Positions 1-7,665 of a DNA stretch of 64,000 nt are shown piece after piece. Positions within the stretch are counted from its first letter, which is position 1. Every line of letters begins with the position of its first letter. Under the pieces are notes generated by a model that was not told the DNA's origin, did not search any database, and worked only from the letters and a program-made list of their open reading frames with translations. Origin of the DNA: Burkholderia plantarii (GTDB taxonomy: Bacteria; Pseudomonadota; Gammaproteobacteria; Burkholderiales; Burkholderiaceae); the NCBI RefSeq assembly GCF_001411805.1, contig NZ_CP007213.1:558001-622000 (forward strand), read 5' to 3'. Position numbers and translations under genes: made by a program.

Positions 1-639
1 GACGGCGAGGCGCGGCGTTTCGAGATCGGCCGCCATCTGGCCGGCGTGCATCGCGCCGGCACGCGCTTCACCTCGCGCCACGCGCGCTTCGCGCTCGACG
101 CCGGGTTCCTGCTGGAGCGCCCGATCGAGCGGATCGGCACGGTCTGGCGCCCGCGGGCGCGGCCCCGGCTCGACGCGCTGCTGGCCGAGGCGCGGGCTTG
201 CGTCGAGCCGGCGCTGGCCGCGCTGCCGGCGGGCGGCGACGGCGTGATCGTCGGCGATTTCCATGGCTCGAACTATCACTTCTTCGAAGGCCGCGCGACG
301 CTGTTCGATTTCGATCTGTGCGGGACGGGCTGGCACGCGCACGACCTGGCCACCTGGCTGTGGGATGCACGCAAGCGGTTCGGCGACGAGCGCGCGCGCG
401 CCCTGTTCGGCGCGATGGCGCGCGGCTACGAATCGGTGCAGCCGCTGTCGGCGGCGAGCCGCGCCGCGCTGCCGGCGCTGATGATCGCGCGCGAGATCTG
501 GCTGGCCGGCGAGCATTGCGCCGATATCGAGAGCCTCGGCGAGCAGCGGCTCGACGCCCGCTACTGGGATGCCTTCGAGGAGCGGCTGGCGCGCTGGCTG
601 GCCAGCCTGCCCGCGTTCGACTGGTTCGAACGCGCGTAG
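1..639 (+). CDS. APH-fold phosphotransferase/kinase, C-terminal part (5' end outside window)
   Basis: The reading frame is open from base 1 and ends at the TAG at 637-639, so only the last 212 codons are present. The visible part has the hallmarks of the aminoglycoside-phosphotransferase/SrkA (YihE) kinase fold. The catalytic-loop motif is VGDFHGSNYHF (Brenner-type H-G-x-N), followed about 17 residues later by the metal-binding LFDFDLCGTGW (equivalent of DFD/DFG) and HDLATWLWD. These are the C-lobe motifs of a protein or small-molecule kinase. The stress-response Ser/Thr kinase SrkA is the closest family I recognise, but a choline or homoserine kinase-like enzyme cannot be excluded without the N-lobe. 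The next gene begins 29 bases downstream on the same strand, so co-transcription is likely. Confidence 0.75.
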   Translation, partial: DGEARRFEIGRHLAGVHRAGTRFTSRHARFALDAGFLLERPIERIGTVWRPRARPRLDALLAEARACVEPALAALPAGGDGVIVGDFHGSNYHFFEGRATLFDFDLCGTGWHAHDLATWLWDARKRFGDERARALFGAMARGYESVQPLSAASRAALPALMIAREIWLAGEHCADIESLGEQRLDARYWDAFEERLARWLASLPAFDWFERA

Positions 640-667
640 CGATGCAATGCATGACCGGGGGAATGCG

Positions 668-1336
668 ATGAGGCACGACGAGACAGGACACGGGCAGCAC
701 GGCCCGGACGCAGCGCCGGCACGGGCGGCCGGGCAGCCGGACTTGCTGGACGCGCTCGACGCGGCCAGCCCGCGCTACTGGGACGATCATTTCGAGCGCC
801 GCCACACGCCGTGGGACCAGGGCGGCGCGCCGCCCGCGTTCCAGGCGTTCGCGGCGCGCCAGCCGCGCCCGCTCGAGGTGCTGATTCCCGGCTGCGGCAG
901 CGCGCACGAAGCGCTCTGGCTGGCCGAGCGCGGCTGGCGCGTGCGCGCCATCGATTTCTCGGCCGCCGCCGCCGCCGCCGCGCAGGCCCGGCTCGGCGCG
1001 CACCGGGCCTGCGCCGAGCAGGCGGACTTCTTCGGCTACCAGCCGCCGTTCGCGCCGGGATGGATCTACGAGCGCGCGTTCCTGTGCGCGCTGCCGCGCG
1101 CGCGGCAGCGCGACTACGCCGCGCGGATGGCCGAACTGCTGGCGCCGGGCGCGCTGCTGGCGGGCTTCTTCCTGATCGGCGCCACGCCCTCGGGGCCGCC
1201 GTTCGGTTTCGTGCACGACGCGCTGCTGGCGCTGCTGGGGCCGCACTTCGAGCTGCTCGAGGAACACGGCGTGGCCGGCTCGATTCCCGCGTTCGCCGGC
1301 AAGGAGCGCTGGATGACGTGGCGCCGGCGCCGTTGA
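668..1336 (+). CDS. Thiopurine S-methyltransferase (TPMT)-like SAM-dependent methyltransferase
   Basis: A 222-residue cytosolic class I methyltransferase. The N-terminal YWDDHFERRHTPWDQGGAPP resembles the TPMT/TMT family start (W..R...g.TPWD.G). The SAM-binding loop VLIPGCGSAHEALWLAERG and the acidic strand VRAIDFSAAAAAAA follow. Near the middle, DFFGY and WIYERAFLCALP match the family's 'D.Y.RaaLvALPp' region. These enzymes methylate thiols, and bacterial members also act on selenium or tellurium oxyanions, halides or thiocyanate; the substrate here is unknown. I chose the ATG at 668 because a GGGGGA run (656-661) lies just upstream. Earlier in-frame ATGs add a poor N-terminus. It probably shares a transcript with the kinase upstream. 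Confidence 0.8.
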   Translation: MRHDETGHGQHGPDAAPARAAGQPDLLDALDAASPRYWDDHFERRHTPWDQGGAPPAFQAFAARQPRPLEVLIPGCGSAHEALWLAERGWRVRAIDFSAAAAAAAQARLGAHRACAEQADFFGYQPPFAPGWIYERAFLCALPRARQRDYAARMAELLAPGALLAGFFLIGATPSGPPFGFVHDALLALLGPHFELLEEHGVAGSIPAFAGKERWMTWRRRR

Positions 1337-1354
1337 GGCCGGCGCGCGCGTGCT

Positions 1355-1747
1355 TCACTGCAGCAGCGGCTTGCGCGGCCAGTGGCGCGCCAGCGCGACG
1401 TACACGTCGGCCTGCCAGCCGAGGGTGGCGAGCCGCGCGCGCAGCAGCGCGTCGGTGGCGCGCCGGCCGAGCGGCTCGCCATGCTCGCCGGTCAGCATCA
1501 GGTTGCTGCCGATCGAGCCCGGCGCGAGTTCGGCCTCGCCGACCGGCTTCAGCAGCCAGGCCCAGCCCACCGAGACGAGGCCGGCCGGATGCCGGCTCTG
1601 CCATTCGGTGACGCCGCAGAGCAGGCAGTGGACGCCGCGCGCGGCCAGCGTCTCGCGCACCTCGTCGTCGAGCGCCGACCAGCGATGCTGCAGCGCGATC
1701 CGCTCCAGCTCGACGCGGGTCAGGTGGAGGCGTCCATCGTCGGGCAT
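1355..1747 (-). CDS. DUF4902 (RsaM/TofM/CepM-like) quorum-sensing modulator
   Basis: A 130-residue soluble protein matching the DUF4902 family by its layout: an N-terminal helix, then CGVTEWQSRHPAGLVSVGWAW ending in a conserved Trp-rich strand, then the central SNLMLTGEHG and the C-terminal LGWQADVYVAL. The founding members (RsaM of Pseudomonas fuscovaginae, TofM of B. glumae, the cepI-cepR intergenic gene) sit next to AHL synthase genes and adjust homoserine-lactone output. No enzymatic activity is established for them. Here it is divergent from the luxI homologue, with about 150 bases between starts. The gene order rsaM-luxI-luxR differs from the usual luxI-rsaM-luxR. Family assignment rests on recognised motifs and context, not on a search. 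Confidence 0.72.
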   Translation of the reverse strand: MPDDGRLHLTRVELERIALQHRWSALDDEVRETLAARGVHCLLCGVTEWQSRHPAGLVSVGWAWLLKPVGEAELAPGSIGSNLMLTGEHGEPLGRRATDALLRARLATLGWQADVYVALARHWPRKPLLQ

Positions 1748-1825
1748 GGGGTTCCTCGAAAGGGGCCGCGGGCGGCCGGGCGGGCATGCCCATGCTGCGC
1801 TCGCGCGAGGCGGCGCGATACTATC

Positions 1826-1838
1826 AACTTTGCGAGTT
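1826..1838 (+). promoter_or_regulatory. Lux-box-like inverted repeat upstream of the AHL synthase gene
   Basis: AACT (1826-1829) and AGTT (1835-1838) form a perfect dyad around TTGCG. The site is about 56 bases before the luxI start, a typical distance for a LuxR-family activator site. The match to the CTGTN10ACAG Burkholderia lux/cep box is poor, so LuxR binding is inference. Confidence 0.3.
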
Positions 1839-1893
1839 TTCCCCGCGCGGCCCGGCGTGTGTAATCGGCCTCGTGGTCACTACGGAGGCCGTC

Positions 1894-2544
1894 ATGATGA
1901 CAACGATACGTAGAACCGGGGACGATCTCGCCGAGCTGTTCCGTCCGCTGGCCGAATACCGCCACGCGGTGTTCGTCGAGAAACTGGGGTGGCCGCTCGC
2001 GGTGCGCGACGGCCTCGAACTCGACCAGTTCGACGGCGCCGGCACGCGCTACCTGATCGGCCGCGACGGCAACGGCGCGATCTGCGGCTGCGCGCGGCTG
2101 CTGCCGACCCGCGGCGCCTATCTGCTCTCCGACGTGTTCGCCTCGCTGCTCGACGGCGCCGCGCCGCCGCACGACGACCGCGTCTGGGAGCTGTCGCGTT
2201 TCGCGGTCACGCATCCGGCCGACGCCGGCCGCGCGATCATCGACGTCGACGCGGCGACGCGCGCGATGCTCGGCGCGAGCGTCAGGCTCGCGGCCGAGTG
2301 CGGCGCCGAACGGCTCATCACCGTCTCGCCGCTCGGCATCGAGCGCCTGCTGCTGCGCATGGGCGTCGACGCGCATCGCGCGGGCCGTCCGCAGCGCATC
2401 GGCGGCAAGCCGATCTTCGCCTGCTGGATCGAGCTCAACCGCCAGACCACCGAGGCCCTGCATCTCGCCCCGCCGCCGGGTGCGAACCGCCTGCCGCCGC
2501 CGGCCGAACGCGCCGTGCGCCCGTACCTCGGGGCCCGGGCCTAG
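1894..2544 (+). CDS. Acyl-homoserine-lactone synthase, LuxI family
   Basis: A 216-residue autoinducer synthase that makes an N-acyl-homoserine lactone from SAM and an acyl-carrier protein. All canonical LuxI residues are present: R23 and F27 (YRHAVFVEKLGW), W33, D44 and D47 (LELDQFD), R68, F82, E99 and R102 (VWELSRFAV). The C-terminal half has FACWIELN, typical of Burkholderia TofI/CepI-type enzymes, but the protein diverges from the TofI/CepI N-terminus, so the acyl chain cannot be predicted. GGAGG at 1884-1888 serves ATGs at 1894 or 1897; I took the first. The cognate luxR is convergent immediately downstream (25 bases between ends), and a DUF4902 gene is divergent upstream, forming a self-contained quorum-sensing cassette. 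Confidence 0.93.
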   Translation: MMTTIRRTGDDLAELFRPLAEYRHAVFVEKLGWPLAVRDGLELDQFDGAGTRYLIGRDGNGAICGCARLLPTRGAYLLSDVFASLLDGAAPPHDDRVWELSRFAVTHPADAGRAIIDVDAATRAMLGASVRLAAECGAERLITVSPLGIERLLLRMGVDAHRAGRPQRIGGKPIFACWIELNRQTTEALHLAPPPGANRLPPPAERAVRPYLGARA

Positions 2545-2569
2545 CGGCCCGCGCGAGCAAGCGCGTGCT

Positions 2570-3277
2570 TCAGCGCAGCAAACCCGTCAGCGCGGCCTTG
2601 GCCACCGCCTGGATCTTGTTCGTCACGTCGAGCTTGGCGACGATGTTCTTGACGTGGAAGTTGACCGTGCTCTCGGCGATGCTGAGGATCATCGAGATCT
2701 CGTGCGCGGTCTTGCCGTCCGCGGTCCACTTGAGCACGTCGATCTCGCGCTGCGTCAGCGGCGAGCCGGCGACGTTGCCGCCCGGCAGGAACGGCGCCAC
2801 CACGGCATGCGCGGTCTGCGCGAGCCACAGCACGACGCCGCGGTAGCTGGCCTGTTCCGCGTCGCTGATCAGGTCGTCGCTGCGCGACAGCGTGAGCAGG
2901 CCGACCGTGCCGTTCGCGCCGCGCGAGGCCGCCGACCATCCCTCGACGATCCCGAACGACGACGCCTCGCCCCAGAACTCGGCGGCGGACAGGCCGCTGC
3001 CGGCCGACCAGACCACCGGCTCGTTGCTGCCGAGCGCGGCCCGCACCACCGGATCGACCTCGACGTAGCGCGCGTGGACATAGCGCTCGCGCCAGGTGTC
3101 GGGGTAGTTCGAGATCATCACGGTCTGCCGGTTGTGGATCGGGAACGGCTTGCGCATGCCGTGCGCGGCGTACTCGAATCCCAATGCCGACGCGGCGCGC
3201 GTGAGTACCGCCAGCACCTCGTCATAGCTCTTGCATCGGGAGAATTCATCAAGCCAGTTGGGAACCAAGACATGCAT
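2570..3277 (-). CDS. LuxR-family AHL-responsive transcriptional regulator
   Basis: A 235-residue regulator with an N-terminal autoinducer-binding domain and a C-terminal LuxR helix-turn-helix. The ligand-pocket residues are intact: W62 and Y66 (WRERYVHARY), D75 and P76 (VDPVV) and W90, so it is expected to bind an AHL rather than act as an orphan. The HTH region (about 170-230) carries LTQREIDVLKWTADGKTA and STVNFHVKNIVAKL. It faces the luxI homologue tail to tail and is presumably its receptor. No strong Shine-Dalgarno is visible before the ATG at 3277. Its upstream region is an unusually long A/T-rich stretch that probably holds its promoter. Confidence 0.93.
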   Translation of the reverse strand: MHVLVPNWLDEFSRCKSYDEVLAVLTRAASALGFEYAAHGMRKPFPIHNRQTVMISNYPDTWRERYVHARYVEVDPVVRAALGSNEPVVWSAGSGLSAAEFWGEASSFGIVEGWSAASRGANGTVGLLTLSRSDDLISDAEQASYRGVVLWLAQTAHAVVAPFLPGGNVAGSPLTQREIDVLKWTADGKTAHEISMILSIAESTVNFHVKNIVAKLDVTNKIQAVAKAALTGLLR

Positions 3278-4142
3278 GGCGGATTGACCCTCGCATTCAC
3301 TGTCGCGGCCTGATCGTTATCGGGATACCGGCGCGCGGGCGGCAGCGGGACGGCGATGCCTTGCTTCCGGTTGAAACCCGGGCCGGTTTCCACGACGGCC
3401 GGGATTCGCGGATTGCCGGAATCGCGAGAAACGGACGCCTGGGACGCCTGCCGTTTTACGAACGGAATGGCTGGAAGCACCACCGGACGGGATCGAGGTA
3501 GGGATCGTTTTACATTTTTTATCGATACGGGACTGGGTGATGACAAAGTTAGCTCGATCCGGCGGATTTGCCGAGTGCTATTTCAATTCCGGATCGTGGG
3601 GCGGCATGCTCGGGCTGGCCCCAAATAACCGGCCGGCCCGCTTCCATCGGTGCCGGCGAGCGCCGCCGCCGGTCTGGCAGAGCATTGTAGGGGCGGGCGC
3701 GCCGGGGATCATGCATGGCGCGGCATATCGACCAAACCATTACATAACTATTATTTTATTGAGTTTATGAGGATTCGGTGTATGCGTGTCACCGGATTTT
3801 TATTGTGTTTCGGTATTTGTCCCGGTTTTCACGACAATTCGGAAATCGCGACGTCATTGTTGCTGGCTGCCCGGGGTTATCGGTCGGTATTGCGGTATGA
3901 GGGGGTTATGCATGACATCGATTTTATTTTTTATTATTGCTGGTTGCCGTGATGGGTGTTTATTAACGCGATTCGTCCGAAATGCGATGTGATTATTTAT
4001 TCGAATTCGGTATTGATCCCGGGCAGCGATCCGCAGCGGGCGCCATGCCGGCGCGGCAGGCGTTTCAAGGCAGCCCGCCGGTGAGCCGATTCATGCGTGG
4101 CCGGCATGGCGGGCCGCTTTTGCCGCCGCTTCCGCCTTCGCG
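3278..4142. other. A/T-rich intergenic region without a convincing gene
   Basis: An 865-base gap between luxR and the ABC exporter. Composition drops sharply compared with its flanks, especially around 3500-3550 and 3725-4010 (runs such as TTTTACATTTTTTATC and TATTATTTTATTGAG). Several short open frames exist, but their codon usage lacks the strong G/C third-position bias of the neighbours and none shows a recognisable domain. It may hold the luxR promoter region, a small RNA or a decayed foreign insert. Confidence 0.5.
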
Positions 4143-5909
4143 TCAGCGCACCGTTTCGCCGAACTGCAGCGCCGCCAGCTGCGCGTAGAGCGGCGAACTC
4201 GTCAGCAGCTCCGCGTGCCGGCCCTGCGCCACGATGCGCCCGTGCTCGAGCACCACGATCCGGTCGGCCTGCTGCACGGTGGCCAGCCGGTGCGCGATCA
4301 CCAGCGTCGTGCGGTTCTGCGCGGCGTTGTCGAGCGCCTGCTGCACGAGCCGTTCGCTGGCCGCGTCGAGCGCGCTGGTCGCCTCGTCGAGCAGCAGGAT
4401 CGGCGGATTCTTCAGGATCGCCCGCGCGATCGCGATGCGCTGCCGCTGCCCGCCCGACAGCCTCACGCCGCGCTCGCCGAGGAACGTGTCGTAGCCTTGC
4501 GGCAGGTCCTCGATGAAGTCGGCGGCCGCGGCCATCCCGGCGGCGCGCTTCACGTCGTCGAGCGTGGCTTCGGGCATCCCGTAGCGGATGTTCTCGAGTA
4601 CGCTGCCGGAAAAGATCACCGATTCCTGCAGCACCACGCCGACGGCCCGCCGCAGCGCGTCGAGCGGCACCTCGCGGGTGGCGACGCCGTTGATCGTGAT
4701 GCGCCCCGCGCGCGGATCGTAGAAGCGCAGCAGCAGCTGGAACAGCGTGGTCTTGCCGGCGCCGGACGGCCCCACCAGCGCCACGTGTTCGCCCTCGCGC
4801 ACGTCGAGCGAAATCCCCGCCAGCGCGTCGATGCCGGGCCGCGACGGATACGAGAAGCTGACGTCCTCGAAGCGGATGCCCGTGCCCCGCATCGGCAGCG
4901 GCACGGTCCGGCCGGCCTCCAGCACCGGCGAGCGCGCCGCCAGCAGCTGCAGCAGCCGCTCGGTCGCGCCGGCCGCGCGCTGCAGGTCGCCCCATACCTC
5001 GGCCACCGCGCCCACCGCGCCGGCCGTCAGCACCGCGTAGAGAATGAACTGCGAGAGCTGCCCCGCGCTCATGGTGCCGGCCAGCACCGCCTGCGCGCCC
5101 AGCCACAGCACGAACACGATGGCGCTGAACACCAGCACGATCACCACGCCCGTCAGCCAGGCGCGCGCCCGGATGCGCCGCAGCGCCGTGTCGAACGCGG
5201 TTTCCACCGCGTCGCCGAAGCGCCCGGCCTCGAACGCCTCCTGCCGGTACGACTGCACGGTCGGCATCGCGTTGAGCACCTCGCCCGCCAGCGCGCTGGC
5301 GTTCGCCACCGTGTCCTGGCTCGCGCGCGACAGCCGCCGCACCCGGCGTCCAAAAATAACGACGGGCGCGACCACCACCACCAGCGTGCCGATGATGTAG
5401 CCGGACAACACCGGGCTCGTCACCACCAGCATCGCGAGGCCGCCCAGCAGCATGAAGAAGTTGCGCATGCCGAGCGACAGGCTGGTGCCCACCACGGCCT
5501 GGATCAGCGTGGTGTCGGTGGTCAGCCGCGACAGCACTTCGCCCGTTTGCGTGGTTTCGAAGAACTGCGGGCTCATCCTCACCACGTGGCCGTACACGGC
5601 GCGCCGCAGGTCCGCCGTCACGCGCTCGCCGAGCCACGAGACCAGATAGAAGCGCAGCGCCGTGGCCCCGGCCAGCACCAGCGCCACCGCGAACAGCGCG
5701 ATGAAGTAGCGGTCGACGTGGGCCGGGTCGCCGCCCGCGAAACCGCGGTCGATCAGGTACTTGAACGCCACCGGCAGCACCAGCGTCGCGCCGGCCGAGG
5801 TCACCAGCGCGAGGAACGCGAGCGCCCAGCGTCCGGCATACGGGCGCATGAACGGCAGCAGGGAGAACAGCGGGCCGATGCGGGCGGCACGGGGAGCGGC
5901 GTCTGACAC
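4143..5909 (-). CDS. MsbA/LmrA-like homodimeric ABC exporter (fused permease and ATPase)
   Basis: An inner-membrane half-transporter of 588 residues with an N-terminal six-helix type I exporter domain (about 1-330) and a C-terminal nucleotide-binding domain (about 345-588). The NBD has Walker A GPSGAGKTT, Q-loop VGVVLQES, signature RLSGGQRQRIAIARA, Walker B ILLLDEATSALD and the H-switch VIAHRLATV. Two copies would export a hydrophobic substrate such as lipid or drug. The translation frame is open further upstream, but I prefer the GTG at 5909 because AGGA lies six bases before it and the conserved region starts there. The substrate is unknown. Neighbouring genes give no clear hint, although it follows the sigma-factor operon on the same strand. 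Confidence 0.88.
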   Translation of the reverse strand: MSDAAPRAARIGPLFSLLPFMRPYAGRWALAFLALVTSAGATLVLPVAFKYLIDRGFAGGDPAHVDRYFIALFAVALVLAGATALRFYLVSWLGERVTADLRRAVYGHVVRMSPQFFETTQTGEVLSRLTTDTTLIQAVVGTSLSLGMRNFFMLLGGLAMLVVTSPVLSGYIIGTLVVVVAPVVIFGRRVRRLSRASQDTVANASALAGEVLNAMPTVQSYRQEAFEAGRFGDAVETAFDTALRRIRARAWLTGVVIVLVFSAIVFVLWLGAQAVLAGTMSAGQLSQFILYAVLTAGAVGAVAEVWGDLQRAAGATERLLQLLAARSPVLEAGRTVPLPMRGTGIRFEDVSFSYPSRPGIDALAGISLDVREGEHVALVGPSGAGKTTLFQLLLRFYDPRAGRITINGVATREVPLDALRRAVGVVLQESVIFSGSVLENIRYGMPEATLDDVKRAAGMAAAADFIEDLPQGYDTFLGERGVRLSGGQRQRIAIARAILKNPPILLLDEATSALDAASERLVQQALDNAAQNRTTLVIAHRLATVQQADRIVVLEHGRIVAQGRHAELLTSSPLYAQLAALQFGETVR

Positions 5910-6019
5910 GGATTTTCCTGGGAAGCGGCGAACAAGGGGGATTGTGCCTGCGCCGGATGGCGCGGGGGAGGTGGCCGGCGCGGCACGCGTTCGGCGTGGC
6001 CGGCGCGGGCCGCGTGCGC

Positions 6020-6268
6020 TCAATACGCGAAATGCTCGTCCGCGCGCGGGCAGGTCTCGCGGTAGAGCCGGCGCGCGAGCCGCGCGGCGGCGTCGAGCAG
6101 CGAGACGCCGGCCGCCGTCAGCGTCGGCCGCCGCGCCTCGCCCGCGGACGGTTCGAGCGAGATCAGCTGGCGATCGCGCAGCGTCTCCAGCTCGGTGCGG
6201 GCCAGGTCGAGCTGGTCGGGCGCGTTGCGCACCAGCATCAGCGTGGCCAGTTCGTGTGGACTCAACAT
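6020..6268 (-). CDS. Small hypothetical protein, last gene of the sigma-factor operon
   Basis: An 82-residue soluble protein, mostly helical, starting MLSPHELATLMLVRNAPDQL. It looks like a small winged-helix or 'hypothetical' fold with the segments LETLRDRQLISLE and PTLTAAGVSLLDAAARLA, which read like a MarR-type helix-turn-helix with a short wing. That is only an impression. The ATG at 6268 has GAGGAA seven bases upstream. It follows the ferredoxin gene by 34 bases on the same strand and so probably belongs to the ECF sigma operon. I do not recognise a family. Confidence 0.6.
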   Translation of the reverse strand: MLSPHELATLMLVRNAPDQLDLARTELETLRDRQLISLEPSAGEARRPTLTAAGVSLLDAAARLARRLYRETCPRADEHFAY

Positions 6269-6302
6269 GGTCAGGTTCCTCGGATTCCTCGGCGCCGATG
6301 CG

Positions 6303-6608
6303 TCAGCGCACCTTGACGAGCGTGATGGCGCGCTCGGGGCAGGCCGGCACGCACAGCCCGCAGCCGCGGCACGCGTCGGCGTTCGGCGCGTAGGCCACGC
6401 GCATGCCATGCACGCGCAGCTTGAAGCGCTGCATCAGGCCGAGCCGCCGGTAATCGGCGTCGTCGATGCGGCGGATCTCGAACACGTCCTCCGGGCAGAC
6501 CACGGCGCAGTCGGTCTTGCCTTCGCAGCGCGCGAAGTCGACCGACGGCGCGATCACGCCGGGCGGCTGCTTGCAGGCGGCGGTGGTGGTGGTGACGTCG
6601 CGGCTCAT
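6303..6608 (-). CDS. Ferredoxin with two cluster motifs, one ligand replaced
   Basis: A 101-residue cytosolic electron carrier of the bacterial two-cluster ferredoxin type. The C-terminal site is complete: C80, C83, C86 and C90 in CRGCGLCVPACPE. The N-terminal site reads C28-E-G-K31-T-D-C34-A-V-V-C38-P, so the second cysteine of the CxxCxxCxxxCP pattern is lysine. This suggests a [3Fe-4S] cluster or an open coordination site rather than a second [4Fe-4S]. The ATG overlaps the stop of the upstream membrane protein (ATGA at 6608-6605), so the two are translationally coupled. Redox partners are not evident in the window. Confidence 0.82.
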   Translation of the reverse strand: MSRDVTTTTAACKQPPGVIAPSVDFARCEGKTDCAVVCPEDVFEIRRIDDADYRRLGLMQRFKLRVHGMRVAYAPNADACRGCGLCVPACPERAITLVKVR

Positions 6609-6922
6609 GCGCCGGTCCCTCCGTCGCGGCGCGCGGCTGCGTCCATCGCGCCGCGCAGCCGGTCGCGTTCGTCCTGCGTCATGCGCTGCCAGTGGTGCCA
6701 GTGCTTGCGCTCGCGGCAGCCGCCGTGGCCGCGAAAGCCGCCGAACAGGATCCGGCTCAGCACCAGCAGGCCGATCGCGTGCGGATAGTCGATCGCGTGC
6801 GCGCCCGCCACGAGTTCGGGCACCACCCAGTTCCACAGCCCCATCACGATGCGTCCCAGCACGGCCACCACCACCACGAGCAGCAACAGCTTGGCGATGA
6901 ATTTGCGTCGATGCCTCATCAT
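6605..6922 (-). CDS. Small membrane protein of the ECF sigma operon
   Basis: A 105-residue protein with a basic N-terminus (MMRHRRKF), one strong membrane segment (residues about 8-30) and a second hydrophobic stretch around 45-62 ending in LSRILFGGF. A charged, His/Trp/Arg-rich cytosolic tail (REERKHWHHWQRMTQDERDR-like) follows. Proteins of this shape are often encoded right after an ECF sigma gene, but I cannot say that it is an anti-sigma factor. AAAGGAG, lying across the end of the sigma gene, provides its ribosome site, so it is tightly coupled to the sigma gene. Its stop overlaps the ferredoxin start. Confidence 0.75.
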   Translation of the reverse strand: MMRHRRKFIAKLLLLVVVVAVLGRIVMGLWNWVVPELVAGAHAIDYPHAIGLLVLSRILFGGFRGHGGCRERKHWHHWQRMTQDERDRLRGAMDAAARRDGGTGA

Positions 6923-6938
6923 TCAGTTCTCCTTTGCT

Positions 6939-7511
6939 TCAATTTCCGAATTCGTCGTAGACGGGCTGCAGTCGCTTGCGCAGATGCAGCACCGCGTACC
7001 GCTTGCGGGCCAGCAGCGTGTTGACGCTCGTGCCGGTGGCCGCGGCCAGCTCCTTGAAACTGCGCCCGTCGAGTTCGTGGGCGATGAACACCTCGCGCTG
7101 GCCGGGCGGCAGCTCGTCGAGCGCGGCGCGCAGCGTGTCGAGCAGCGCGGCGCGTTCGTAGGCGGCCTCCGGGCCGTCGGTCGAGGCGGGCAGCGCGAGG
7201 TCGAGCCGGCAGGCCTCGTCGTCGTCGCCGGCGGGCTCGGGCAGCGGCGCCTCCTTCTTCTTGCGGAAGCGGTCGATGATCCGGTTGCGTGCGACGCGAA
7301 ACAGCCACGCGCCGATCTGCTCGATCGACTCCGGCAGCCGGTACGCCTCGACCATCTCCTCGAACACGTCCTGCAGGATGTCCTCGGCCTCGTCCTGGTC
7401 GAGCACGCGCCGGCGGATGAAATTGCGCAGCCTCGGCCGCTCGCGGGCGACGGCGTCGGCGATTTCACGGTCCTGCGCGGTCGGCGGGGGCGGGGTGGGC
7501 GGCGGTTCCAT
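6939..7511 (-). CDS. ECF-type RNA polymerase sigma factor
   Basis: A 190-residue extracytoplasmic-function sigma factor. Region 2 lies at about residues 25-95 with DQDEAEDILQDVFEEMVEAY and IGAWLFRVARNRIIDRFRKKK (the -10 recognition helix). An acidic linker separates it from region 4 at about 125-185 (ALDELPPGQREVFIAHEL, then the FKELAAATGTSVNTLLARK helix-turn-helix). The N-terminus has a proline-rich extension. It heads a four-gene operon (sigma, membrane protein, ferredoxin, small protein) on the minus strand. There is no recognisable zinc-type anti-sigma gene, so signal input may come through the small membrane protein. Confidence 0.9.
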   Translation of the reverse strand: MEPPPTPPPPTAQDREIADAVARERPRLRNFIRRRVLDQDEAEDILQDVFEEMVEAYRLPESIEQIGAWLFRVARNRIIDRFRKKKEAPLPEPAGDDDEACRLDLALPASTDGPEAAYERAALLDTLRAALDELPPGQREVFIAHELDGRSFKELAAATGTSVNTLLARKRYAVLHLRKRLQPVYDEFGN

Positions 7512-7564
7512 ACCCGTGTTGACGAATCAGGAAGGGAAATATTGTGGCGCGGGCGGCCACTTCG

Positions 7565-7578
7565 CCGAAAATTTTCGG
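7565..7578. promoter_or_regulatory. Perfect 14-bp palindrome upstream of the sigma operon
   Basis: CCGAAAATTTTCGG is a perfect palindrome 54 bases before the sigma-factor ATG. The position suits an operator or an autoregulatory element. The cognate protein is unknown. Confidence 0.4.
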
Positions 7579-7665
7579 GTGGGGGGAACGAGAGCGATTC
7601 GCGCGTCGGCGGAAGAGGGGAGTGTGAGGAGGAGCGGGCAGCCGGACGCCGCCCGCGCGGCTTCC

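Noticed and set aside
3650..4188. Several short frames in the A/T-rich gap beside luxR
   Set aside because: They overlap each other, lack ribosome sites and lack the codon bias of the replicon.
4215..5906. A 563-codon plus-strand frame opposite the ABC exporter
   Set aside because: Antisense shadow; no ribosome site or recognisable motif, and the minus strand encodes a complete exporter.
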